A stretch of DNA of 10,367 nucleotides. Source: Alphaproteobacteria bacterium. GTDB lineage: Bacteria; Pseudomonadota; Alphaproteobacteria; Micropepsales; Micropepsaceae. The DNA is taken from the NCBI GenBank assembly GCA_028869725.1, contig JAGWRJ010000632.1, positions 1-10,367 on the forward strand, in the 5' to 3' direction. Numbering within the stretch: position 1 is the stretch's first letter; each line of letters starts with the position of its first letter. A program made the position numbers and the translations under genes. A model generated the notes under the pieces. That model saw only the letters and a program-made list of their open reading frames with translations. It ran no database searches and was not told where the DNA came from. Positions 1 through 5,282 of the stretch are shown here, in pieces.

Positions 1-682
1 AGCCGCGTTCCCAGTAATGTCCAGCGTCGCGGTGATCAAAACGATCCCGTCTGCTGTTGTGGTCTGGCCTCGGATGACGGTCGAAAGGGGGGGGCTGGCG
101 CTCGTTTGCATTGCGCCGATTGCGGTCAGTGAAATCGTGCCGTTGATGAGCATAGTCCGGACTTGTGCCCTGGCTCCGAGGGATCCATGTCCTGGTATTT
201 GGTCGCGGACCTTGGCCCACAGCACCCTGGTTCGGGCCCGTCTGACCAAAGTTTTGGGGGTGGCCAAACGCTCCCTCGGCGCTGCCCGGAGCGAGGTAGG
301 GTCTGACCGAATGTGTATAGCCTGGCCGAGGACTGCGGCCGACAGGAGGCCTCTGCGGTCGGGCGCCGTCGCGATTCCAGACACGAGAAGATGGCTCAGG
401 GCCCCGGCGTGCGCCCAACGTCGGGGCTGCTGGGGCCTGCATCATAGCTGGACCGCGAAATTGGCCTGGCTGACGGGCAACATCTTCGTGACCGAGTATC
501 CGTGCGCGTCGGGCTGCCGCAGCGCCATACGGCTGCTGAGGTGCCCGATAGGCAGGCGGCGCGGACCCGCGTTCTGGAGAATGGGCGACGGGGGGCTCGT
601 GCTCATTTCGGGGGGCGGCAAGCGCCGGAGTAGCAAAGAGGATACAGGCAGCTCCAAGGGCAGCGAGGATCTTCTGGGTCAT
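1..682 (-). CDS. Secreted Pro/Arg-rich protein, C-terminus beyond window edge
   Basis: An open reading frame with no stop for 227 codons runs leftwards off the window. The start ATG (complement of 680-682) has a strong ribosome site, GGAGG, 8 bases upstream. Residues 1-22 form a classical Sec signal peptide: Lys4, a hydrophobic core, and a PALA cleavage site before Ala23-Pro24. The rest is low-complexity, rich in Pro, Arg, Gly, Gln, Asn and His, with clusters such as RRDRFDHRD near residues 211-219 and HYWERG at the cut end. The mature protein should be periplasmic or outer-membrane associated and strongly basic. Some alphaproteobacterial RcnB-like (nickel/cobalt homeostasis) periplasmic proteins have a similar disordered Arg/Asn/Gly-rich N-terminal part before a short conserved C-terminal domain. 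That domain would lie outside the window, so this assignment is only a guess. The plus strand is also open here, but it has no signal peptide or ribosome site. Confidence 0.78.
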   Translation of the reverse strand, partial: MTQKILAALGAACILFATPALAAPRNEHEPPVAHSPERGSAPPAYRAPQQPYGAAAARRARILGHEDVARQPGQFRGPAMMQAPAAPTLGARRGPEPSSRVWNRDGARPQRPPVGRSPRPGYTHSVRPYLAPGSAEGAFGHPQNFGQTGPNQGAVGQGPRPNTRTWIPRSQGTSPDYAHQRHDFTDRNRRNANERQPPPFDRHPRPDHNSRRDRFDHRDAGHYWERG

Positions 683-726
683 GGAAAGTGCCTCCAATGG
701 GCCGTTGACAGCATGACTGTGACATC

Positions 727-743
727 GCGCCCATGCTGGGCGC
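727..743. promoter_or_regulatory. Perfect hairpin in divergent intergenic region
   Basis: GCGCCCA (727-733), a 3-base TGC spacer, and TGGGCGC (737-743) form a perfect 7-bp GC-rich stem. No T-run follows on either strand, so it is not a typical intrinsic terminator. It lies 44 bases upstream of the leftward secreted-protein gene and 66 bases upstream of kdsA. It could be an operator or a 5' leader hairpin of the leftward gene. The role is not shown. Confidence 0.35.
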
Positions 744-777
744 CAAGAAATGAACGGGGGGTGAACCGTATCCTCCT

Positions 778-804
778 GTGACAGCCCTGCGGGCGTGCTA
801 TAGA
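778..804 (+). promoter_or_regulatory. Candidate kdsA promoter placing transcription start near the ATG
   Basis: GTGACA (778-783; five of six match TTGACA) and TATAGA (799-804; five of six match TATAAT) are separated by 15 bases, which is shorter than ideal. Transcription would begin at about 810-812, on the kdsA start codon itself. There is no convincing Shine-Dalgarno before that ATG, which fits a leaderless mRNA. This is visual matching only. Confidence 0.3.
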
Positions 805-809
805 GCGGC

Positions 810-1682
810 ATGAGCGCCGCAATTACTCCCGCACCTAGCTCCGAGGTCGCTGTTACCAGTGCCTGCTTTTCCAACCGCGGCCCAATCGCCATCATTGCGG
901 GCCCATGCCAGCTCGAAAGCCGGGCTCACGCGCTGGAAATTGCCAGCGCGCTGAAGGAGATGGCAGCCGCAGCGGGTATAGGTCTGGTATATAAGACCAG
1001 CTTCGACAAGGCCAACCGTACATCCGCCAGTGCTCAGCGCGGGCTGGGTCTGAAGGCATCGTTGCCGATTTTTGCCGAAATTCGGGAGCGGTTGGGCCTT
1101 GCGGTGCTAACCGATGTCCATGAACGCGAGCAGTGTCCGGCGGTCGCTGAGGCTGTCGATATCCTCCAGATCCCAGCTTTCCTGTGTCGGCAGACCGACC
1201 TGCTGGTTGCCGCCGCGCAAACAGGAAGGGTTGTAAACGTCAAGAAGGGGCAGTTTCTCGCGCCCTGGGACATGAAGAACGTTATCGGCAAAATCACTGC
1301 AGCCGGAAATCCGCAGGTGCTCGTGACCGAGCGGGGCACGAGCTTTGGCTACAATACGCTCGTTGTAGACATGACCGGCCTGCCCGTGATGGCCTCCTAT
1401 GGCGCCCCTGTGATCATAGACGCCACTCATGCCGTGCAGAAACCGGGTGGGCAGGGCGCCTCCTCCGGAGGCAATCGTGATTTGGCGCCCTATATAGCCC
1501 GTGCTGCTGTGGCAGCAGGTGTGGCCGGTGTATTTATGGAAGTCCATCAAGACCCCGACCATGCGCCGTCGGACGGGCCCAACATGCTCCATCTGAAGGA
1601 CGTCCCCACGCTGCTTGCCGAACTGATGGCAATTGATCGGGTCGTCAAAACCCGCTCCAGCGTAGGATTAGCACGAGCCTGA
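810..1682 (+). CDS. kdsA: 3-deoxy-8-phosphooctulonate synthase (KDO-8-P synthase), metal-dependent class
   Basis: KdsA condenses phosphoenolpyruvate with arabinose-5-phosphate to give KDO-8-phosphate, the precursor of the KDO that joins lipid A to the lipopolysaccharide core; it acts in the cytoplasm. The 290-residue TIM barrel shows the family blocks: GPCQLESRAHA (31-41), KTSFDKANR (62-70), TDVHE (101-105), RQTDLL (127-132), NVKKGQF (143-149), DATHAVQKPGG (204-214) and EVHQDPDHAPSDGPN (244-258). The metal-ligand set of the class II enzyme is complete: Cys33, His207, Glu244 and Asp255, each exactly 22 residues beyond the Aquifex aeolicus ligands Cys11, His185, Glu222 and Asp233. Class I enzymes such as that of E. 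coli carry Asn in place of the Cys. The protein has an extra N-terminal stretch of about 20 residues ahead of the barrel, so the exact start is less certain than the identity. Confidence 0.97.
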   Translation: MSAAITPAPSSEVAVTSACFSNRGPIAIIAGPCQLESRAHALEIASALKEMAAAAGIGLVYKTSFDKANRTSASAQRGLGLKASLPIFAEIRERLGLAVLTDVHEREQCPAVAEAVDILQIPAFLCRQTDLLVAAAQTGRVVNVKKGQFLAPWDMKNVIGKITAAGNPQVLVTERGTSFGYNTLVVDMTGLPVMASYGAPVIIDATHAVQKPGGQGASSGGNRDLAPYIARAAVAAGVAGVFMEVHQDPDHAPSDGPNMLHLKDVPTLLAELMAIDRVVKTRSSVGLARA

Positions 1683-1692
1683 AACGCGCAGG

Positions 1693-2106
1693 TCAGACCA
1701 TCAGATAGGTCCGAATGACGCCCCAGAACCCCAGGATGATCAGGACGACTAGCCCGAGCGTCTGAATGAGGAATCCGGTGCTACGTTTCTCAGGCGCAGC
1801 CATATAGCCAAACATGTAGAGGATGCGCCCAACGAGCCAGACCGCGCCGGCGGCGGCCGGGATATAGCCTCCAAACCAGATCGCTGACACCCAAAGTGCC
1901 GGAAGGAATGCCATGGCATTTTCGAGCGTGTTCATCTGGACGCGAACCGCGCGTTCAAATTCTGGGTGACCAGTCATTGCAGGAGCCTTGATGGCATGCT
2001 TGCCGCGCATGCGACCAACAAGGACCCCGGTATAGAAGAACAGAACCACGGTCAGCATGGTAATGAGGGCAGTGTAAAGCATGGCAGGCGTTGCAAAGTC
2101 GCTCAT
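1693..2106 (-). CDS. MAPEG-family integral membrane protein
   Basis: A 137-residue membrane protein with about four hydrophobic segments (roughly 8-30, 64-80, 82-101 and 112-134). Residues 46-63 carry the MAPEG signature pattern G-x3-F-E-R followed by R55, Q57, N59 and the E62-N63 pair. A second family block, GRILYMFGYMAAPEKR, spans 93-108. MAPEG proteins include microsomal glutathione transferases and leukotriene C4 synthase. Bacterial members are mostly uncharacterised, and some conjugate glutathione to lipophilic electrophiles. The substrate cannot be read from the sequence. The start has a good ribosome site (GGGAGG, spacer about 8). The gene converges on kdsA with 10 bp between stops and is divergent from eno, so it is probably transcribed alone. 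Length is normal for the family. Confidence 0.9.
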   Translation of the reverse strand: MSDFATPAMLYTALITMLTVVLFFYTGVLVGRMRGKHAIKAPAMTGHPEFERAVRVQMNTLENAMAFLPALWVSAIWFGGYIPAAAGAVWLVGRILYMFGYMAAPEKRSTGFLIQTLGLVVLIILGFWGVIRTYLMV

Positions 2107-2193
2107 GGCATTCCTCCCAAATGTGACCGAAAGCTTACAGTGAGTCGGGGAGTGCGGCTCGGGCTCGGTGCGCCGCCATTTCCCCGCTTGCGC

Positions 2194-2222
2194 TTGAAGC
2201 CCTGGCGGCGATCGCCTAGAAG
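2194..2222 (+). promoter_or_regulatory. Candidate eno promoter with a palindrome in its spacer
   Basis: TTGAAG (2194-2199) and TAGAAG (2217-2222) are spaced by exactly 17 bases; each matches the sigma-70-type consensus at four of six positions. The perfect 10-bp palindrome GGCGATCGCC (2207-2216) fills the end of the spacer and abuts the -10 box, where a bound protein would block polymerase. The boxes are weak, so this is a candidate only. The eno ATG follows 27 bases later, with a modest AGG (2241-2243) as ribosome site. Confidence 0.35.
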
Positions 2223-2249
2223 AGCGCCTCCAGCCAGTCCAGGTGCATC

Positions 2250-3539
2250 ATGACCGCTATTGTCGACGTTACCGCACGCGAAATCCTTGATTCCCGGGGC
2301 AATCCGACCGTTGAAGTCGATGTGACCCTAGAGGACGGCTCGTTCGGACGGGCGGCGGTACCCTCAGGAGCATCCACAGGAGCTCATGAGGCGGTCGAAT
2401 TGCGTGATGGCGGAAAGCGCTATGGTGGCAAGGGCGTGGAGGGGGCTGTAAGCGCGGTCAACACCGAAATCTTCGATGCACTTGCAGGGCTCGAGGCCGA
2501 GGAGCAGACCCGGATCGATCAACTGATGTGCCAGCTTGACGGCAGTGCGAACAAGTCGCGTCTGGGGGCAAATGCGATACTGGGTGTGTCACTTGCTGTG
2601 GCAAAGGCGGCTGCCGAAGCTGCAAATATGCCGCTCTACCGCTATGTCGGGGGTACTTCAGCGCGGGTGCTACCTGTGCCCATGATGAATATCATCAATG
2701 GTGGTGTTCATGCAGACAATGCCATCGATTTTCAGGAATTCATGATTATGCCGGTCGGCGCTCCGAGCCTGCGCGAAGCGCTGCGCATGGGAGCCGAAGT
2801 GTTTCACGCACTCAAGACCGCTCTGCGCAAGGCCGGCCACAATACCAATGTAGGGGACGAAGGCGGCTTTGCTCCCAACCTCAAGAGTGCCGATGAGGCT
2901 CTGGGTTTCATTCTGAGGGCGATTGAATCTGCAGGATACCGGCCCGGCGACGATATCATGTTGGCGCTGGACTGTGCCTCAACAGAATTTTTCAAGGATG
3001 GTCGCTATATACTTGAAGGTGAAGGAAAAACCCTGGATGCAGAGGGACTGATCCGACTCTACGAGGATCTGGCGGGGCGCTATCCGATTGCCTCGATTGA
3101 GGACGGTATGGCTGAAGACGATTGGGCGGGCTGGCAGGCGCTGACCAGTGCGCTGGGCCGGCGGCTTCAACTTGTCGGGGACGATATCTTCGTGACCAAT
3201 ACCGCGCGCCTGAGTGATGGAATATCCCGGTCTGTGGCCAACGCAATTCTGGTCAAGGTCAATCAGATCGGAACCCTCAGTGAGACGCTGGAGGCTGTCG
3301 ATATGGCCCAGCGCGCGCGCTACAACGCGGTAATGAGCCATCGTTCGGGAGAGACCGAAGATTCCACCATTGCGGATCTGGCCGTCGCAACCAATTGCGG
3401 CCAGATCAAAACCGGGTCGCTGGCGCGATCGGATCGACTCGCCAAATACAACCAATTGCTGCGCATTGAGGAAATGCTCGATGACCAGGCGCGCTTTGCG
3501 GGCAGAGCGGTGCTGTCTCGCGAGATTTCATCCAACTAA
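2250..3539 (+). CDS. eno: Enolase (phosphopyruvate hydratase)
   Basis: Enolase interconverts 2-phosphoglycerate and phosphoenolpyruvate in glycolysis and gluconeogenesis, using two magnesium ions; it is cytoplasmic. The 429-residue protein is full length. Visible are the N-terminal block AREILDSRGNPTVEV (9-23), the mobile loop SGASTGAHEA (39-48) with catalytic Ser42, acid/base residues Glu163 and Glu204 (GDEGGF), metal ligands Asp241, Glu284 and Asp311, the signature ILVKVNQIGTLSE (333-345) with catalytic Lys336, the HRSGETED block (364-371), and the substrate lysine Lys387. The start is fixed by the conserved opening MTAIVDVTAREIL. The small ORF at 3564 and ftsB follow on the same strand. 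Its product, phosphoenolpyruvate, is a substrate of KdsA encoded just upstream, and it lies one step before the pyruvate used by the PDH genes downstream. Confidence 0.99.
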   Translation: MTAIVDVTAREILDSRGNPTVEVDVTLEDGSFGRAAVPSGASTGAHEAVELRDGGKRYGGKGVEGAVSAVNTEIFDALAGLEAEEQTRIDQLMCQLDGSANKSRLGANAILGVSLAVAKAAAEAANMPLYRYVGGTSARVLPVPMMNIINGGVHADNAIDFQEFMIMPVGAPSLREALRMGAEVFHALKTALRKAGHNTNVGDEGGFAPNLKSADEALGFILRAIESAGYRPGDDIMLALDCASTEFFKDGRYILEGEGKTLDAEGLIRLYEDLAGRYPIASIEDGMAEDDWAGWQALTSALGRRLQLVGDDIFVTNTARLSDGISRSVANAILVKVNQIGTLSETLEAVDMAQRARYNAVMSHRSGETEDSTIADLAVATNCGQIKTGSLARSDRLAKYNQLLRIEEMLDDQARFAGRAVLSREISSN

Positions 3540-3563
3540 GGTAACGTCTGAGAGAAACTGGTT

Positions 3564-3785
3564 ATGGCTATGAAAAAGAAAAAAGAAATGCCGCAACCTT
3601 TCGCAGCGGCGACCAAAGATCAGCGTTATGCGGGGACATATGAAGTTCTGGTTCCTGTCGAAGGGCGTGTTCGTCCGCTGAGGGCTGCCCAGAACTTTCC
3701 GACACTTAAGGCTGCCGAGGATTGGATCCACTCTGCGGATGGCGCCGAGACTATTGCGCGGCTTGTTGCTGAAAACGCGGCTTAG
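3564..3785 (+). CDS. Small basic hypothetical protein between eno and ftsB
   Basis: A 73-residue ORF that I do not recognise. It begins MAMKKKKEMP, a Lys-rich head that starts at one of two in-frame ATGs (3564 or 3570). A GAGAG (3550-3554) lies about 9 bases before the first ATG, which is an acceptable ribosome site. The middle (residues 23-50) looks folded, with alternating hydrophobics (GTYEVLVPVEG, then FPTLKAAEDWI). The tail (ADGAETIARLVAENAA) should be helical. There is no signal peptide or membrane segment, so it should be cytosolic. It sits 24 bp after the eno stop and could be co-transcribed with eno. The plausible protein composition and position favour a real gene over chance. The opposite-strand ORF over this place has no such support. 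Confidence 0.65.
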   Translation: MAMKKKKEMPQPFAAATKDQRYAGTYEVLVPVEGRVRPLRAAQNFPTLKAAEDWIHSADGAETIARLVAENAA

Positions 3786-3804
3786 GGGCGTTAACTGATT
3801 TTTG

Positions 3805-3811
3805 CTTGACG
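3805..3811 (+). promoter_or_regulatory. Candidate -35 element of ftsB
   Basis: CTTGACG is a good match to the alphaproteobacterial -35 core (CTTGAC). A position 16-17 bases downstream (about 3828-3834, sequence ATTCCTT) would be the -10 region, but it matches TATAAT poorly. This fits a promoter that needs an activator. The predicted start would fall at or next to the ftsB ATG. Confidence 0.4.
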
Positions 3812-3813
3812 GT

Positions 3814-3833
3814 AGGAATCACAAGTGATTCCT
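3814..3833. promoter_or_regulatory. Perfect inverted repeat with two GANTC methylation sites before ftsB
   Basis: AGGAATCAC (3814-3822), spacer AA, and GTGATTCCT (3825-3833) form a perfect 9-bp inverted repeat. Each arm contains a GANTC site: GAATC at 3816-3820 and GATTC at 3827-3831. A third, GATTC, lies at 3846-3850 inside ftsB. GANTC is the target of the alphaproteobacterial cell-cycle methylase CcrM, and methylated GANTC near promoters recruits the regulator GcrA in Caulobacter. The repeat sits between the -35-like box and the ftsB ATG. The repeat and sites are read directly; the regulation is inferred. Confidence 0.55.
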
Positions 3834-3840
3834 TGCTGTT

Positions 3841-4161
3841 ATGCGGATTCGACACAGTGTATCGAGTTTGATTGCGGCGCTGATCGTTCCGACGATCTGT
3901 GGTGCCTTCATTACCTATTTCGTGTGGTCGGCGTTCACTGGCCCTCGTGGTTTTGAAGAGCTAGGCGCGGTACGGGCGCGTCTTCAGATCAGGCATGCGC
4001 AATTGGCATCCCTGGTCACGCGGCGTAAGCGCTTGCAGCATCGCATCCATTTGCTGGAACCTGGATCGGTAGACCCGGACATGCTCGAGGAAGTAGCGCG
4101 CAACCAGCTTATGGAGGGGATACCCGGGCAGGTAGCGGTTCCCCGCAGCGCTGTGCACTGA
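3841..4161 (+). CDS. ftsB: FtsB/DivIC-family cell division protein
   Basis: A 106-residue bitopic membrane protein of the septum-formation-initiator family (FtsB/DivIC). FtsB joins FtsL and FtsQ in the divisome and helps activate septal peptidoglycan synthesis. Visible features: a short basic cytoplasmic head (MRIRH), one transmembrane helix (about 9-31), a periplasmic coiled-coil-like helix (about 39-73), and the family's C-terminal block with DPDMLEEVARNQL (78-90). Length is normal. It lies in the usual alphaproteobacterial position between eno and pdhA. No Shine-Dalgarno precedes the ATG; the 7 bases before it are TGCTGTT, directly after the GANTC inverted repeat. The message may therefore be leaderless. 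Function is assigned from family and location, as sequence identity to E. coli FtsB is expected to be low. Confidence 0.88.
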   Translation: MRIRHSVSSLIAALIVPTICGAFITYFVWSAFTGPRGFEELGAVRARLQIRHAQLASLVTRRKRLQHRIHLLEPGSVDPDMLEEVARNQLMEGIPGQVAVPRSAVH

Positions 4162-4213
4162 GGAAGATGACCTGACGGACTGACAGAACGTCATGGCTTG
4201 CCAAATGGCCCCT

Positions 4214-4228
4214 GCCTTGCCACAAGGC
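4214..4228. promoter_or_regulatory. Hairpin in the ftsB-pdhA gap
   Basis: GCCTTG (4214-4219), spacer CCA, and CAAGGC (4223-4228) form a 6-bp stem in the 116-bp gap before pdhA. No T-run follows, so it is a weak terminator candidate at best. It is flanked by a longer-range inverted pair, ACTGACAG (4179-4186) and CTGTCAGT (4252-4259). These may belong to a leader or operator for the PDH operon. I found no convincing -35/-10 pair for pdhA in this gap. Confidence 0.25.
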
Positions 4229-4277
4229 GCGGCGGTTCTACCCGCATCACACTGTCAGTTCCAGGAGTTATCCTGCC

Positions 4278-5282
4278 ATGGCTGATGCCACGCCGACCCC
4301 TGCGCCCCCTCCGACCGCCCCTGCGCTGGAGCCGGACCTCGCAGCGCGGCTCTATCACGATATGCTGCTCATCCGTCGCTTCGAGGAAAAGGCCGGCCAG
4401 CTGTACGGCATGGGTCTGATCGGCGGCTTCTGCCATCTTTATATCGGACAGGAGGCCGTCGTGGTTGGCATGCAGTCCTGTGTGGGCGAGGAGGATCAGA
4501 TCATTACCGCCTATCGCGATCATGGCCACATGCTCGCCGCGGGTATGGATCCAAAAGGTGTTATGGCCGAACTGGCCGGACGCAGCACAGGGTATTCCAA
4601 AGGCAAGGGCGGCTCCATGCACATGTTTAGCATAGAGAAGCGCTTCTATGGCGGCCACGGCATAGTTGGTGCTCAGGTCCCGCTAGGAACAGGCCTTGCG
4701 TTCGCCAATCGCTATCGCAAATCCAAAGGTGTGTGCCTGACCTATTTTGGCGATGGCGCGGCGAACCAAGGTCAGGTCTATGAGAGCTTCAATATGGCTG
4801 AGCTCTGGAAGTTACCTGTCGTCTACATCGTAGAAAACAACCAGTACGCAATGGGAACCAGCGTCAATCGCGCCAGCGCGGACCAGCATTTCTATAATAG
4901 AGGGGCGTCTTTCGGAATTCCGGGGGAGCAGGTCGACGGCATGGATGTAGAGGCGGTGCATGCGGCGGCCCGGCGCGCGATTGACTGGTGTCGAGAGGGC
5001 AATGGCCCCATCATCCTGGAAATGCAGACCTACCGATATCGCGGTCATTCCATGTCCGATCCGGCGAAATACCGCTCCCGCGAGGAGGTCAACGAGGTGC
5101 GCGAAAAGCGCGATCCCATTGAGCATCTGGGGCAGAAACTGATTCAGCGCGGTCAGATGGATGCTGATGGGCTGAAGGCGGTGGACCGACAAATCCGTCA
5201 GATCGTCAATGCAGCTGCAGAATTCGCGTCTGAAAGCCCGGAACCTGATCCCGAAGAACTTTACACGGACGTTTACGCCTGA
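4278..5282 (+). CDS. pdhA: Pyruvate dehydrogenase E1 component, alpha subunit
   Basis: The alpha subunit of the E1 heterotetramer, which decarboxylates pyruvate on thiamine diphosphate and passes the acetyl group to lipoyl-lysine on E2. It is 334 residues. After an Ala/Pro-rich flexible head (1-19) comes the E1 fold: RRFEEKAGQLYG (33-44), the GFCHLYIGQEA block (50-60), the GGSMHMF block (111-117), the thiamine diphosphate/magnesium motif beginning GDGAANQG (158-165) and ending at ENN (186-188), and the active-site loop YRGHSMSDP (254-262) with conserved His257. The start has AGGAG (4263-4267), 10 bases upstream. The TGA stop overlaps the pdhB ATG by one base (TGATG), which implies coupled translation. 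The small, separate alpha/beta E1 is the type usual in alphaproteobacteria, unlike the single-chain AceE of E. coli. Confidence 0.98.
   Translation: MADATPTPAPPPTAPALEPDLAARLYHDMLLIRRFEEKAGQLYGMGLIGGFCHLYIGQEAVVVGMQSCVGEEDQIITAYRDHGHMLAAGMDPKGVMAELAGRSTGYSKGKGGSMHMFSIEKRFYGGHGIVGAQVPLGTGLAFANRYRKSKGVCLTYFGDGAANQGQVYESFNMAELWKLPVVYIVENNQYAMGTSVNRASADQHFYNRGASFGIPGEQVDGMDVEAVHAAARRAIDWCREGNGPIILEMQTYRYRGHSMSDPAKYRSREEVNEVREKRDPIEHLGQKLIQRGQMDADGLKAVDRQIRQIVNAAAEFASESPEPDPEELYTDVYA

Noticed and set aside
442..657. Minus-strand 71-codon frame
   Set aside because: It is in a different frame inside the signal-peptide gene that starts at 682, which has a better ribosome site and a signal peptide.
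17..781. Long plus-strand open frame of 254 codons
   Set aside because: It is codon-register antisense to the minus-strand secreted protein, lacks a ribosome site, and runs through the divergent promoter region almost to the kdsA start. Its product has no recognisable domain.
929..950. 8-bp perfect stem with 6-base loop inside kdsA
   Set aside because: It encodes ordinary KdsA residues (ALEIASAL) with GC-rich Ala and Leu codons. A regulatory role is not supported.
1966..2253. Plus-strand 95-codon frame ending at the eno start
   Set aside because: It is antisense to the well-supported MAPEG gene and then crosses the eno promoter region; the product is low-complexity with no domain.
3528..3731. 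Minus-strand frame opposite the small ORF at 3564
   Set aside because: It has no ribosome site and overlaps the end of eno; the plus-strand frame has better composition and position.
4214..4228. Intrinsic terminator after ftsB
   Set aside because: The stem is only 6 bp and no T-run follows on either strand, so it is listed only as a possible regulatory hairpin.
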